64,000 bases of DNA from Lysobacterales bacterium (GCA_026982315.1 JALSHI010000027.1:1-64000); one strand, 5' to 3'; counted from the stretch's first letter, positions 21,254 through 30,643 are shown. Numbers and translations are program-made. The notes: generated by a model not told the origin, from the letters alone.

Positions 21254-23209
21254 ATGGAAAGACATTGCGCCTTGACTGATCGTTATTCGCCGTTTTCCCC
21301 ACGCAGGGTATCCCTGGCCTTTCCTCCTGGCCGGTGGCTGCGCTGGTGCTTTTTGATAGTCTGGCTATTGCTGTTGACAGCCTGTGGCAGCGGTCCTGTG
21401 CGCCCGGGCAGTCATTCCCTGGAGCGGCAGGCGAGTGCCGCCTGGGAAAGCGGTGACTACTACCAGGCAGCGGCGTTGTACCGCCAGATTTTCCGGCAAA
21501 CGGCTCGCCCGGCGGATGCCCTGATGGCTGCCCGGGCAATGCTGGCCGCCGGTGAATATCCGGCGGCGCTAGCCTGGCTGACAGAGACCAGGCAGCCGGT
21601 TTCCGATATCGTCAGTGGCAGTGAGGCGGCGCAATGGAATCTGCTCCAGGCCGAAGCGCTGGCTGGTGTGGGGCGTTACCCTGAAGCCCTGGAGCTGTTG
21701 ACGGATTCTCCGGAAAATCTGCCAGATGAGGCGATGCGCCAGCAGGTTTACCGTCTGAAGAGCCAGTTGCAGCGAAAAACCGGTCAGTTATTACCAGCAG
21801 CATTGACTCAGATGAAATGGCTGGATTGGCTGCAGCAGCAGGGTGTGGAGGATGTCCGCTGGCAGGAAGTGGCCGACGAGTTGGTGGCGATTTTGTTCGC
21901 CATCCCTGAAGATGAGATAAAGGCCGCATTGGAAGATGAACCCCTGAACCCGACGCAACGGGGCTGGCTGGAAGCAGCGTATATTGGTTTTGGGATGAAC
22001 CATGACGAAGCCGGCCAGTGGATGCAGTACTGGCCGGAGCATCCGGCCCGACGCTATTTTCTTGGTGTTGCGGATAGTGTTCCCCGGCGCATTGCTGTGC
22101 TGCTGCCTTTAACTGGCCGTTATGCGGCCATTGCTCGCAGTATCCAGCAGGGGATGATCGCCGCTGCCTACGCTGGCCCGGCTAACCGCCAGTTGCGGTT
22201 TTTTGATACCGGCGACAAGGGTAAAGCCGTGGCCGATGCCTATTTTTCGGCCTTGGAAAGCGCACCGGATTTTATTGTTGGTCCCTTGAGCCGCACGGCT
22301 GTGCAGCAATTGGCGGCCATGCCTGCCCCCACCGCACCGGTGTTGGCATTGAATGAATTGCCCGAAAACACCCTCGGCAGCGGTTTTTACCAGTTTCCGC
22401 TCAGCGCCCGGGATGAGGCCGACGATGCCGCTTTAAGGATGCTGGCAGAAAAACACCACAAGGCCATTGTGGTGGTGCCGGAAACCGCTTGGGGGCAACG
22501 GGTGGGCAGAGCCTTTGCGGAAAACTATGCATTTAACGCCGGACGTGTCCTGGATACGGTGTTCTACGATGAAAAATCCAATGACCACAGTGCGCGCTTG
22601 CGCCGAGGATTGGGGCTGGATGCAAGCCGCGACAGGGCCCGTCAATTGCAAAGGCTCATCGGCCAGAAACTGGAAAGCGCGGAGCGCGTTGACCCGCGTA
22701 TCGAGGCGATTTTTCTGGCGGCGCGTCCCCGTCAGGCGCGCATGATAGTGCCGCAACTCAAATTTTTGCATGCCGGTCATGTGCCTGTTTATTCCACCTC
22801 GCACATTTACAGCGGCGTCAAAAACCCCGGTCAGGACAAAGACCTGGAAGGTGTCCGCTTTGCCGATGCACCCATTGTGGTGCATCCGCAGGCAGTGCAG
22901 GAACAAACGGGTCTGGACGTAAATGCTCTGGGCGCAGGCAAGCGTTATTTTGCTTTTGGCTATGATGCGCTGACGGTTCTTGACCGTTTGCAGTGGATGG
23001 ACACATTTGGCACAGGCCGTATTCGCGGGCTCAGTGGTGATTTGTCTTTACAGGGGAACCGGATTGGCCGGCGTCTGGATTGGGCCCGGTTTCATCGTGG
23101 GGTGCCTGAGCCCTTGCCGGATATCGCTTATGACGCCACATTGCTGTTTGATGAGCCCAAGCCGGCCGTTGAAAACGCGGTCCGGAGTCAACCGGTCACA
23201 CCGGACTAA
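21254..23209 (+). CDS. lpoA: Outer-membrane lipoprotein activator of penicillin-binding protein 1A
   Basis: LpoA reaches from the outer membrane through the periplasm to activate the transpeptidase PBP1A. The 651-residue protein has a signal peptide ending in the lipobox LLTAC, about residue 43. A TPR-like helical N-terminal domain covers roughly residues 50-270. A periplasmic-binding-protein-like C-terminal domain begins with RRIAVLLPLTGRYA. ATG 21254 is favoured; ATGs at 21221 and 21230 are in frame but give an even longer n-region. GGAG at 21237 lies 12-13 bases from 21254, so the start is not certain. yraN and dolP follow in the same operon. Confidence 0.93.
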   Translation: MERHCALTDRYSPFSPRRVSLAFPPGRWLRWCFLIVWLLLLTACGSGPVRPGSHSLERQASAAWESGDYYQAAALYRQIFRQTARPADALMAARAMLAAGEYPAALAWLTETRQPVSDIVSGSEAAQWNLLQAEALAGVGRYPEALELLTDSPENLPDEAMRQQVYRLKSQLQRKTGQLLPAALTQMKWLDWLQQQGVEDVRWQEVADELVAILFAIPEDEIKAALEDEPLNPTQRGWLEAAYIGFGMNHDEAGQWMQYWPEHPARRYFLGVADSVPRRIAVLLPLTGRYAAIARSIQQGMIAAAYAGPANRQLRFFDTGDKGKAVADAYFSALESAPDFIVGPLSRTAVQQLAAMPAPTAPVLALNELPENTLGSGFYQFPLSARDEADDAALRMLAEKHHKAIVVVPETAWGQRVGRAFAENYAFNAGRVLDTVFYDEKSNDHSARLRRGLGLDASRDRARQLQRLIGQKLESAERVDPRIEAIFLAARPRQARMIVPQLKFLHAGHVPVYSTSHIYSGVKNPGQDKDLEGVRFADAPIVVHPQAVQEQTGLDVNALGAGKRYFAFGYDALTVLDRLQWMDTFGTGRIRGLSGDLSLQGNRIGRRLDWARFHRGVPEPLPDIAYDATLLFDEPKPAVENAVRSQPVTPD

Positions 23210-23220
23210 AACCAGACAGC

Positions 23221-23595
23221 ATGCGCCGCCGGGGCAGTTATTGGGAAAAACAGGCCATGAAGTACTTGCGCCGTCAGGGTCTGAAGCTGATTTGCCGCAA
23301 TTACCTGTGCCCATTGGGGGAGGTGGATCTGATTATGCGGCATCATGACACGCTGGTTTTCGTTGAAGTGCGTTTTCGTGCCGCATCCGGCTGGGTGAGC
23401 GCCGCCGAGTCGGTGACGCTTGCCAAACAGCGCAAGGTGATTCGGGCCGCGGCGCATTATTTGCAGCGCCACCAACGTTATGCGAATATGCCATGCCGGT
23501 TTGACGTATTGGCCATTAGTCAATCGGCTGCGGGAACGGACAAGCCTGCTTTTGACTGGATACCGGCCGCTTTTGACGCTTCTTTTTATGATTGA
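23221..23595 (+). CDS. yraN: UPF0102 family protein YraN
   Basis: The 124-residue protein has the UPF0102 hallmarks: an N-terminal YWEKQAMKYLRRQG helix and the restriction-endonuclease-like core GEVDLIMRHHDTLVFVEVR, where Glu/Asp/Glu would bind metal. The cellular role of the family is not well settled; DNA processing is suspected. It starts 11 bases after lpoA. In Pseudomonas and E. coli diaA lies between yraN and dolP; here it is missing and dolP follows directly. Confidence 0.92.
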   Translation: MRRRGSYWEKQAMKYLRRQGLKLICRNYLCPLGEVDLIMRHHDTLVFVEVRFRAASGWVSAAESVTLAKQRKVIRAAAHYLQRHQRYANMPCRFDVLAISQSAAGTDKPAFDWIPAAFDASFYD

Positions 23596-23627
23596 GGCAA
23601 TTTCGATCTCTCTTGAGGACTCATCGT

Positions 23628-24203
23628 ATGCGTAACAAATATCTTTTTGCCGTGTTTATGGTGCCTTTCTGGTTAAATGCCTGCACGCCATTGGTTGTGG
23701 GCGGGGCGGTGGTGACTGCCATTACCGTGGCCCATGACCGGCGCTCTCCAGGCCGGGTGGTGGACGATAAAATTATTCAGGCCAAGTCTCAGAAGGCGAT
23801 TCACGACACCCTGAAGGATAGCAAGCATGTCAAGGTGGATGTTTATAATGGCGTGGTGCTGTTAACCGGCGAAGTGCTAACGGCCGAAGACCGGCGTCGC
23901 GCCGAGGATGCCGCCGCCAGTGTGGCGGGGGTGCGCAAAGTGGTCAATGAGCTGCGTATCGGCTACCCTACCCGGGTGAACCAGCGCCTCAAGGATGCGG
24001 CCGTGACCAGCCGCGTTAAAACCGCTCTGTTGAAAGTGGATTTACCGGACTTTGACCCCACGCGAGTCAAAGTGACCACCGTGAATGGTACGGTTTATCT
24101 AATGGGGTTGGTGACACGTAAAGAGGCCGCCAAAGTCACGCAGCGGGTACGACGGATCAAAGGGGTGAAGAAAGTGGTCACGGTATTTGAGTACCTGGAT
24201 TAG
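23628..24203 (+). CDS. dolP: Division/outer-membrane stress-associated lipoprotein with two BON domains
   Basis: DolP (YraP) is an outer-membrane lipoprotein that supports envelope integrity and binds phosphatidylglycerol through BON domains in E. coli. The 191-residue protein matches the E. coli length. The signal peptide ends at the lipobox LNAC. Two BON domains follow at about 45-110 and 125-190, each with the VDVYNGVVLLTGEV or VTTVNGTVYLMG strand pattern. GAGGA lies about ten bases before ATG 23628. It is the third gene after lpoA and yraN, and the FAD oxidase begins two bases later. Confidence 0.93.
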   Translation: MRNKYLFAVFMVPFWLNACTPLVVGGAVVTAITVAHDRRSPGRVVDDKIIQAKSQKAIHDTLKDSKHVKVDVYNGVVLLTGEVLTAEDRRRAEDAAASVAGVRKVVNELRIGYPTRVNQRLKDAAVTSRVKTALLKVDLPDFDPTRVKVTTVNGTVYLMGLVTRKEAAKVTQRVRRIKGVKKVVTVFEYLD

Positions 24204-24205
24204 CC

Positions 24206-25600
24206 GTGACACCAGACCGACTTGAAAAACGGCTGGCGGAGATTTTGCCGCCGGACGCTTTTAGCACCGATGTGGCTGAGTGCCTGGCCTATGGCGTGGA
24301 TAATTCCAAGCGTTCTGGTCAGGCCGCGGCGGTGGTGTTCCCGCGCAACACCGAAGACGTGGTGCAGGTGGTGCGATTGTGCAATCGGCACAATATTGCC
24401 CTGATTCCCAGAGGCCGGGGGACAGGCACGGCCGCGGCGGTGGTGCCTCAGGGCGGTGAAATCGTCTTGTGCACCTCGCGCATGAACCGCATCGTCAGCA
24501 TCGACACCGCCAACCGGTTGGTGGTGTGTCAACCGGGCGTGCTCAACCAACAGTTACAGGATGCCTTGGCGGAACATGGCTTTTTTTGGCCGCCGGACCC
24601 CACTTCGGCCGCCATTTGCAGTATTGGCGGTAATCTTGCGGTTAATTCCGCCGGACCGCGGGCGGTCAAATACGGTACGCCCCGGGAAAATACACTGGGG
24701 TTAACGGCTGTGACTGGAGCCGGAGAAATCATTCACACTGGTACGCGCACCACCAAAGGTGTGGTCGGTTATGATCTGACGCGTTTGCTCATTGGTTCCG
24801 AGGGCACTTTGGCGATCATTACCGAGGCTACATTGAAACTCACGCCCAAGCCTGAGGCGGTGATGACTTTTCGAGCTTTATATCGCAGCGAGGCCGCCGC
24901 CACTGAAGCCATCGTCGCCGTGATGCAGCATGCCGAAATCCCGTCGGCGCTGGAATTTATGGATGCCCGGGCTGTTCAATTGGCCAACGAATATGGCGCA
25001 TTGGGTTTGCCTGCGGATACCCAGGCCATGCTCATGGTGGAATTTGATGGCTCTGGCACGGTGCTGGACGCCTTGCAGCCATTGCTTTCCGGTCGATTCC
25101 CGGTGGATGGCTTGCTTGACTTGCAAGTGGCCAAGACCGGGGTAGAAAAGCACAAATTATGGGCAGCCCGCAAAGCGCTATCCCCTTGTTTGCGTAGTCT
25201 GGCGCCAGGAAAAATCAATGAAGACGTGGTGGTACCGGTGTCACGCTTGCCGGAATTGCTGGCGGCACTACGGGCCATCAGTCAGCGCTTTGATATCCCC
25301 ATTGTAAATTTTGGCCATGCAGGCAACGGCAATATCCATGTCAATATTCTTTACCATCCAGAAAACCCGGCGCATGCCAGTGTGATTGATGACTGTTTGG
25401 CGGCCATGTTTGATGCCGTTTTGCAACTGGGTGGCACGTTGTCTGGTGAGCATGGCATTGGTTTGGTCAAGCGTGATTTTTTGCCGCTGGAACTCAGCCC
25501 GGTGGTGCTGGGATTGATGCGAAAGATCAAGCAGCAGTTTGACCCCAAGAATATCCTGAACCCCGGAAAGGCCATTCCCCCGGAATTCGTTGGCGGCTAA
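24206..25600 (+). CDS. FAD-linked oxidase, GlcD / D-lactate dehydrogenase family
   Basis: The 464-residue protein is a VAO-type flavoenzyme likely to oxidise a 2-hydroxy acid such as glycolate or D-lactate. The N-terminal FAD-binding domain carries IPRGRGTGTAAAVVP and the SIGGNLAVNSAGP loop. The C-terminal substrate domain carries NFGHAGNGNIHVNIL and the family signature GEHGIGLVKR. The start is GTG 24206, two bases after dolP. No GlcE or GlcF partner, nor an iron-sulfur subunit, is next to it, so the electron acceptor cannot be predicted. The exact substrate is unknown. Confidence 0.88.
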   Translation: MTPDRLEKRLAEILPPDAFSTDVAECLAYGVDNSKRSGQAAAVVFPRNTEDVVQVVRLCNRHNIALIPRGRGTGTAAAVVPQGGEIVLCTSRMNRIVSIDTANRLVVCQPGVLNQQLQDALAEHGFFWPPDPTSAAICSIGGNLAVNSAGPRAVKYGTPRENTLGLTAVTGAGEIIHTGTRTTKGVVGYDLTRLLIGSEGTLAIITEATLKLTPKPEAVMTFRALYRSEAAATEAIVAVMQHAEIPSALEFMDARAVQLANEYGALGLPADTQAMLMVEFDGSGTVLDALQPLLSGRFPVDGLLDLQVAKTGVEKHKLWAARKALSPCLRSLAPGKINEDVVVPVSRLPELLAALRAISQRFDIPIVNFGHAGNGNIHVNILYHPENPAHASVIDDCLAAMFDAVLQLGGTLSGEHGIGLVKRDFLPLELSPVVLGLMRKIKQQFDPKNILNPGKAIPPEFVGG

Positions 25601-25684
25601 ACCAGCCCAGGAAAGAGTCGGCTTGCAGGGTGCGGCGAAGGCATGTGGCCGCCTGATGCACGCTCCTTTGCATAATGCGCGACA

Positions 25685-26098
25685 TGGATTCCCGCGTTCT
25701 CGGGAATGACGGGGAAGTGGTGGGAATGACGGGGAATATGGGAATAACAGGCAGGATGCGGAATGGCGGGATGGCTGGTGAGTGTGGATTCCCACGTTCG
25801 CGGGAATGACAGAGGTAGGCCGTCATTCTGGCCGGTTTGCCTTTGCCCGTCATTCCGGGCGAGCTCCCCCCGTCATTCCGGGCGAGCGGAGCGAGACCCG
25901 GAATCCATGGCTCTGGTGGCTCGGAGCAGCCAACAGGCGTAAAACCGCAGGCTTTCAGCGTGCCGCCAAAAAGTACTGAGCCTCCGAAGTCCTTGGGTTT
26001 TGTGTCACTCTTTCCCTGTGTGTTGTATGGATTCCCGCTTTCGCGGGAATGACGGGGCACTGTCATTCCGGGCGAGCGGAACGAGACCCGGAATCCAT
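25685..26098. repeat. Palindromic repeat cluster with composite copy 2
   Basis: Units of the ATTCCCGC-N-GCGGGAAT palindrome occur at 25685-25710, 25785-25810 and 26028-26053. Units of the CATTCCGGG...CCCGGAAT palindrome occur at 25871-25908 and 26061-26098, with a broken unit near 25847-25866. The stretch 25871-26053 repeats the three-part layout seen at 33-210, including TTTTGTGTCACTCTTTCCC in the middle. Units are irregularly spaced and the sequences between them are not spacers of constant length. The remaining bases of 25601-26261 hold nothing I can assign. Confidence 0.85.
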
Positions 26099-26261
26099 TA
26101 TATCGGCGGTACGGCATGGCCAAGGGTGTTGCTGGTTATGGAAACCCGGAAAATCAGCTTGTCTTCCATTTCAATGGCAGGGGCTTTCCTGTCTCTGTTT
26201 GCAGGTCTTGGCACAAGTTTGATAGCAGTGGCACAAAAGCTGCTGCCGGAAAGGTTGTCGA

Positions 26262-26900
26262 TCAGCTTTTTCCCAGACGGATCTTGACCCGCTGGCGCAA
26301 GGGTGAATTTTTGGGAAAGTGGTTCAGCAAAAACTCCATTTGGTCAGCGATGATATGCCGGCCCTGAAGATAAATGTATTCCGCGTAATTGGGCACAAAG
26401 GGAATGGCCAGCAATTTCATGTTGGCTTCTTCCGGGGTGCGGTCGGCCTTGTGGTTGTTGCACCGCTTGCAGGCGGTGACCACGTTTTTCCAGTGGTCGC
26501 GCCCACCCTGGGACAAAGGACGAACATGATCGCGTGACAGTTGTTGTTTGGGATATTGTTTGCCACAGTAAAGGCACAGATTTTCGTCGCGCCGGAACAA
26601 GGTATTATTGCTGAGCGGCGGGATAAACCGTCCCTTGTCATATTCGCGGTTGCGGCCACGGGTGACCAGAATAGCGTTGATATCGAGAGTGCTTTGTTGC
26701 TGGCTGAAGGCGTTAATGCCGCCATGAAGCCGGGTGACAATACGGCCAAAGGCGTATTGAACCATATCCAGGGAAATCAGCCGGGCGGCTTCTTGATGGC
26801 CAATCCATTCCAGCGGTATGCCGGTGGAGTCAGTACGGAGAATTTGTGGTATCAGTTCAGGCACATTACTCACGTCTTCGGGTTTGTGCAAACATAACAC
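26262..26900 (-). CDS. HNH endonuclease family protein
   Basis: The 212-residue protein has an HNH domain from about residue 105 to 165: CLYCGK, the catalytic RDHVRPLSQGG, a conserved Asn in HWKNVVTAC, and a second zinc pair CKRCN followed by KADRTPEEA. This is the McrA/CRISPR-type HNH layout with two CxxC knuckles. Similar stand-alone HNH proteins are common in gammaproteobacteria, and their role is uncertain. ATG 26900 is the longest start; GTG 26873 (about residue 10) is equally possible because conserved family sequence begins around ELIPQILRTD. The gene is bracketed on both sides by palindromic repeat clusters. No methyltransferase partner is adjacent. Confidence 0.85.
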   Translation of the reverse strand: MLCLHKPEDVSNVPELIPQILRTDSTGIPLEWIGHQEAARLISLDMVQYAFGRIVTRLHGGINAFSQQQSTLDINAILVTRGRNREYDKGRFIPPLSNNTLFRRDENLCLYCGKQYPKQQLSRDHVRPLSQGGRDHWKNVVTACKRCNNHKADRTPEEANMKLLAIPFVPNYAEYIYLQGRHIIADQMEFLLNHFPKNSPLRQRVKIRLGKS

Positions 26901-27018
26901 GATTTAACAGAAATGCAAAGGTGCAAAAGGGCGCGTGAGGAGCATTTATCCAAAGATGGCGGCTGGGTGGTGATTATCCATCCGGAGGGCATGACAGGAT
27001 TAGAAGAGCTCCCACCTT

Positions 27019-27180
27019 TGTCATTCCGGGCGAGCGGAGCGAGACCCGGAATCCAGAAGCTTCGGGAGTGGGTGTGGCATGGATTCCCGCTTTCGCGGGA
27101 ATGACGGAGGTAAGCCGTCATTCCGGGCGGTCTTCCTTTCTCCGTCATTCCGGGCGAGCAGAGCGAGACCCGGAATCCAT
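27019..27180. repeat. Palindromic repeat cluster 3
   Basis: CATTCCGGG...CCCGGAAT units are at 27019-27055 and 27143-27180, an ATTCCCGC-N-GCGGGAAT unit is at 27080-27105, and a truncated unit lies around 27115-27130. The cluster lies in the 370-base gap between the HNH gene and the S9 peptidase terminator. It matches the units at 33-210 and 25685-26098. No gene is seen in this gap. Confidence 0.85.
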
Positions 27181-27222
27181 CGTCCGCAGGCTAAGAAATA
27201 AATGGCTATGATTGCATGACAC

Positions 27223-27246
27223 AAAAAAGGGCGCGGAATCGCGCCC
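27223..27246 (-). terminator. Terminator of the S9 peptidase gene
   Basis: On the minus strand GGGCGCG pairs with CGCGCCC around a four-base loop and is followed by six T. It lies 24 bases after the S9 peptidase stop. Confidence 0.9.
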
Positions 27247-27270
27247 TGCCTAAAGGGTTGAGGGTGGTTA

Positions 27271-29211
27271 CTATTGGGCTTTATCGCCAATATTTTCGTC
27301 AAGGAATTTCAGTGCGGCGCTGTAAAAGTCGGTACGGTTTTTGGGGTTGTGATAGCCGTGGCCTTCATCCCGGGTCATGACAAAATAGTCCTTGCCTTCA
27401 ACTTTTCCGGATTTTTTCAACCCCTTGACCATTTGCTTGAGCTGGCACATGGGGACACGGACATCGTCCTCGCCATGGGCCAGAAATACCTTGGCTTTGA
27501 TGCGGTCGGCATTTTTCGCCGGTGAGTTGGCTTTCAGTTCGTCGGCATCTTTCCCAATCACCCTGTTGAGGAATGCTTTTCCATAGTGGCCACGGGTGGC
27601 GATATCACCACAGGATCGCAGGGTTTCCAGGTCGTAGACACCCACATAGCCTATGCCGCATTTGTACAAATCGGGTTCTCGTACCAGTCCCTGCAAGGTG
27701 GCATAACCGCCATAGGACCCGCCATACAGGCAAATGCGGTTTTTATCGGCAATGCCTTGCTCTACGGCCCACAAGGTGGTGTCTGTGACGTCGTCCTGCA
27801 TCTCCCGGCCCCATTTGCGATAACCGGCTTGCTGGAAATCCCGCCCATAGCCGCCAGAACCGCGGAAATTGACCTGGAGCACGGCATAGCCGCGATTGGC
27901 CAGCAGTTGGGTTTCCGGATTGAACTGCCAGTAATCACGAGGACCGTGGGGGCCGCCATGGGGGTTGACCAGCAGCGGCAGGTTTTTGGGTTCTTTGCCT
28001 GGTGGCAGCGTGAGGTAGCCATGCAGCTCCAGGCCATCGCGGGCTTTCAGGGTGATGGGCTTGACTTCAGCAAGTTGTTCGGGCTTGAGCCAGCCGCGGG
28101 CGGAAACCAGTTTGGCGACTTTGTTGTTGTGCAGGTTGAGCAGATAGAAGTCTCCCGGATATTTGTCGCCATTGGCCAGGAACACCAGTTTTTTGCCATC
28201 GTTGGTGTGGTTGTAGATGACAATGTTGCGCCCAGGTAAGGCCTGCATAAGTCCCTGATAGGTGACAGCGATGGGGTCCTTGGGCTCCACCCAGAACACC
28301 TGCGGGTAATCGGGGTTCAAGCGAAAGCCGATGACTTCTTTGTTGAGATTGAAAATAGGCTGTTCTACGTCCACACGGGGGTTCCGGTAGATTTTCTTGA
28401 GCTCCCCGGTACGTAGATTGAGTGAGAAAACGCCGATGGTGGAGGCATCGTGGTTGGATAATAAATAAACAGTGTCCGGTTGGGTGGAGGAGCCGGCAAA
28501 AGTGGTTGTGACTTCACTTTTGCCTTGAGAAAGGTCCAGTTTTTTCCACTCGGTATTGGGGGCATCAGGCAGTTTGTAGTACAGGTAACTGGAAGCAGTT
28601 TTGGGATTGTATGCCAGGCTGACAACGGCTTTTTTGTTTTTGTCCAGTCTGGGCACGCCAGCATACTGATCGGCTGGTTTGCCGAATTTTCTCTCCGTCC
28701 CGGTGCGCAGGTTGTATTTAACCAGGCGTGGCAGGTTAGCCCCAGAATTGGATGTCACGACAATGGCGTGTCGGGGATCTTCCGGTAAGGTATCGACAAT
28801 ATAGGCCCCATTGGAATTGCCGCGGTTAAAAAGCTCTTTTTTATTTTTGCCCTTGGCGTCCATGTAGAACATGGCTTCCCATTTGCCCTTGCGGTCCAGA
28901 AAGCCGACGGTTTTATTGATATCCAGCAGCAGGTGATTGTTGTCGTTCCAGCCATAGGTGGCGATTTTCCGGTTCTCACCAAAGGCGATGGCTGACAGGG
29001 GCTTCATTTTTTTCAGGTCAATCACGGCGATTTTATGGCTGCCGTTTTCGTCCACAATGCCCGCCAGTTTGTCCCCGTCGGGGGAAATTTTGACCGAAAC
29101 GAACTCAGCGGTCTTGATAAAGTCCTGCAGGGGTATGGTGTGGCTGTCAGTGGTTTTTGCTTGTAGATGCGCCGTAAAAAGCAATGCGGCGAGTAGAACA
29201 AGTTTTTTCAT
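27271..29211 (-). CDS. S9 family (prolyl oligopeptidase-like) serine peptidase, exported
   Basis: The 646-residue protein has a signal peptide (MKKLVLLAALLFTAHLQAK), a beta-propeller-like N-terminal half to about residue 400, and a C-terminal alpha/beta-hydrolase domain. The catalytic serine is Ser499 in GGSYGGY. The acid is in HGEDDVRVP and the histidine is in DEGHGY. Such enzymes cleave short peptides and are probably periplasmic here. The neighbourhood contains a NupC transporter and a large TonB-dependent receptor, which suggests nutrient scavenging. A TATAAT at 29252-29247 on the minus strand could be its -10 element, although no good -35 is visible. Confidence 0.93.
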   Translation of the reverse strand: MKKLVLLAALLFTAHLQAKTTDSHTIPLQDFIKTAEFVSVKISPDGDKLAGIVDENGSHKIAVIDLKKMKPLSAIAFGENRKIATYGWNDNNHLLLDINKTVGFLDRKGKWEAMFYMDAKGKNKKELFNRGNSNGAYIVDTLPEDPRHAIVVTSNSGANLPRLVKYNLRTGTERKFGKPADQYAGVPRLDKNKKAVVSLAYNPKTASSYLYYKLPDAPNTEWKKLDLSQGKSEVTTTFAGSSTQPDTVYLLSNHDASTIGVFSLNLRTGELKKIYRNPRVDVEQPIFNLNKEVIGFRLNPDYPQVFWVEPKDPIAVTYQGLMQALPGRNIVIYNHTNDGKKLVFLANGDKYPGDFYLLNLHNNKVAKLVSARGWLKPEQLAEVKPITLKARDGLELHGYLTLPPGKEPKNLPLLVNPHGGPHGPRDYWQFNPETQLLANRGYAVLQVNFRGSGGYGRDFQQAGYRKWGREMQDDVTDTTLWAVEQGIADKNRICLYGGSYGGYATLQGLVREPDLYKCGIGYVGVYDLETLRSCGDIATRGHYGKAFLNRVIGKDADELKANSPAKNADRIKAKVFLAHGEDDVRVPMCQLKQMVKGLKKSGKVEGKDYFVMTRDEGHGYHNPKNRTDFYSAALKFLDENIGDKAQ

Positions 29212-29256
29212 GGATGGCTCCTTGGGATAGGCCTGTAACGGATTGGATTATATAGC

Positions 29257-29287
29257 ACTTTCAGGAGGCCGCATACCTCCTGAAAGT
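29257..29287 (-). other. Perfect 12-bp inverted repeat upstream of the S9 peptidase
   Basis: ACTTTCAGGAGG (29257-29268) is exactly complementary to CCTCCTGAAAGT (29276-29287), with a seven-base loop. It lies between the nupC stop and the S9 peptidase start. On the minus strand it sits immediately upstream of TATAAT (29252-29247), so it covers the spacer and -35 region. There is no T-run, which argues against a simple terminator. It could be an operator or an mRNA-end hairpin of nupC. Confidence 0.7.
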
Positions 29288-29314
29288 CACGGTTTAAAGC
29301 GATTTTGATCGTGG

Positions 29315-30643
29315 CTAACCCAATAACATGCCAGCAATGGTGGCCGAGAGCAGACTGGCCAGAGTGCCGCCAATCAATGCCTTGATGCCCAGTTCCGACA
29401 GGGTGGTGCGCTGATTTGGAGCCAGAGAACCAATGCCGCCAACCTGAATGCCGATAGAGGCGAAATTGGCAAAGCCACAGAGCATGTAGGTAGCCATGAT
29501 GACGGACTTGGCGTGGTGCAGATGCAAGGGGTTTTGTGGGTTTTTGAAATCCGCCAGCAAATCATAGGCGACAAATTCACTGGCGATCAACTTAACCCCC
29601 AGCAGTTGTCCCATGAGAACAATATCGTCCCTGATAACACCGATTAGCCACATGAGTGGCGCAAAGGTGTAGCCCAGCAAAAAGCCCAGGGAGAGTTTGT
29701 CGTAAATGGTATGGGCCTGAATCCACTCGTTCAGGTGAGTGATGCCGCCAATCCAGCCAAGAATATGGTCAAACATGGCAATAAAGGCGAAAAACACCAA
29801 CAGCATCGCCCCCACATTCATGGCCAGTTTCAACCCCTCGGTGGTGCCGGTGGCAATGGAGTCAATCACGTTGATGCCCACTTCCTGTTTGCTGACATCA
29901 GTGTTGCTGTTGATGGGTTCGGTTTGTGGCATCAGGATTTTTGCCACCACGATGGCGCCAGGGGCGGCCATCACCGATGCGGCCAGCAGGTGTTTGGCGA
30001 AAAAGAGCCGTTGAGTCGGATCGTCACCGCCGAGAAACGCCACATAGGCGGCCAGTACACCACCGGCCACAGTGGCCATGCCGCCGACCATGACCAGAAA
30101 GATTTCCGATCGATTCATTTTTTTTAGATATTTTTTAATCATCAGCGGGGCTTCAGTCTGGCCCAGAAAAATATTACCAGCCACAGCCAAGGCTTCCGCA
30201 CCGGATATGCCCAGGGACTTGGTTAACAGCCAGGCCAACCCTTTGACTATCTTTTGAATAATCCCAAGAAAGAAAAGCACCGAGGTGAGTGCTGAAAAGA
30301 ATACGATGGTGGGCAAAATCATGATGGCGAAATTCACCATTGGCGGTTCCAACTTACCGCTGACAAAAGACCGGAATAAAAATTCCACTCCCGCTTTGGT
30401 GAAGTCCATGATTTTGACAAAAATACCGCCGACGAACTCAAAGAAATGTTGCACGAACGGTACGTAGAGCACGCCGATGGCCAGAATAATTTGCATGGTG
30501 ATGCCAACCATGACGACCCGCCATTGTATGTCTTTTCTATCAGCGCTTAAGGTCCAGGCAATAGCAGTTAACACCAGCATGCCAAGCAGGCCGCGGAAAA
30601 GGGATTCCAGGGAAAAGCCCTGATGGGTGAGGAGCGTGTCCAT
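29315..30643 (-). CDS. NupC/CNT family nucleoside transporter
   Basis: The 442-residue inner-membrane protein belongs to the concentrative nucleoside transporters, which import nucleosides with H+ or Na+. It has about ten hydrophobic segments. Conserved family stretches include GNIFLGQTEAPLMIKKYL, MVGGMATVAGGVLAAYV, and a C-terminal CGFANFASIGIQVGG. The Na+/H+ choice cannot be read from the sequence. A near-consensus promoter lies just upstream at 30676-30704. The S9 peptidase gene is 103 bases downstream on the same strand. Confidence 0.94.
   Translation of the reverse strand: MDTLLTHQGFSLESLFRGLLGMLVLTAIAWTLSADRKDIQWRVVMVGITMQIILAIGVLYVPFVQHFFEFVGGIFVKIMDFTKAGVEFLFRSFVSGKLEPPMVNFAIMILPTIVFFSALTSVLFFLGIIQKIVKGLAWLLTKSLGISGAEALAVAGNIFLGQTEAPLMIKKYLKKMNRSEIFLVMVGGMATVAGGVLAAYVAFLGGDDPTQRLFFAKHLLAASVMAAPGAIVVAKILMPQTEPINSNTDVSKQEVGINVIDSIATGTTEGLKLAMNVGAMLLVFFAFIAMFDHILGWIGGITHLNEWIQAHTIYDKLSLGFLLGYTFAPLMWLIGVIRDDIVLMGQLLGVKLIASEFVAYDLLADFKNPQNPLHLHHAKSVIMATYMLCGFANFASIGIQVGGIGSLAPNQRTTLSELGIKALIGGTLASLLSATIAGMLLG

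Noticed and set aside
25527-26123. 198-codon reverse frame through the repeats
   Set aside because: It is made of repeat units (peptides such as WIPGLAPLARND) and shows no protein domain; it only reflects open frames in the palindromes.
25685-27180. CRISPR-like array
   Set aside because: The repeats are palindromes of two kinds at irregular distances, with no spacers of even length and no cas genes.
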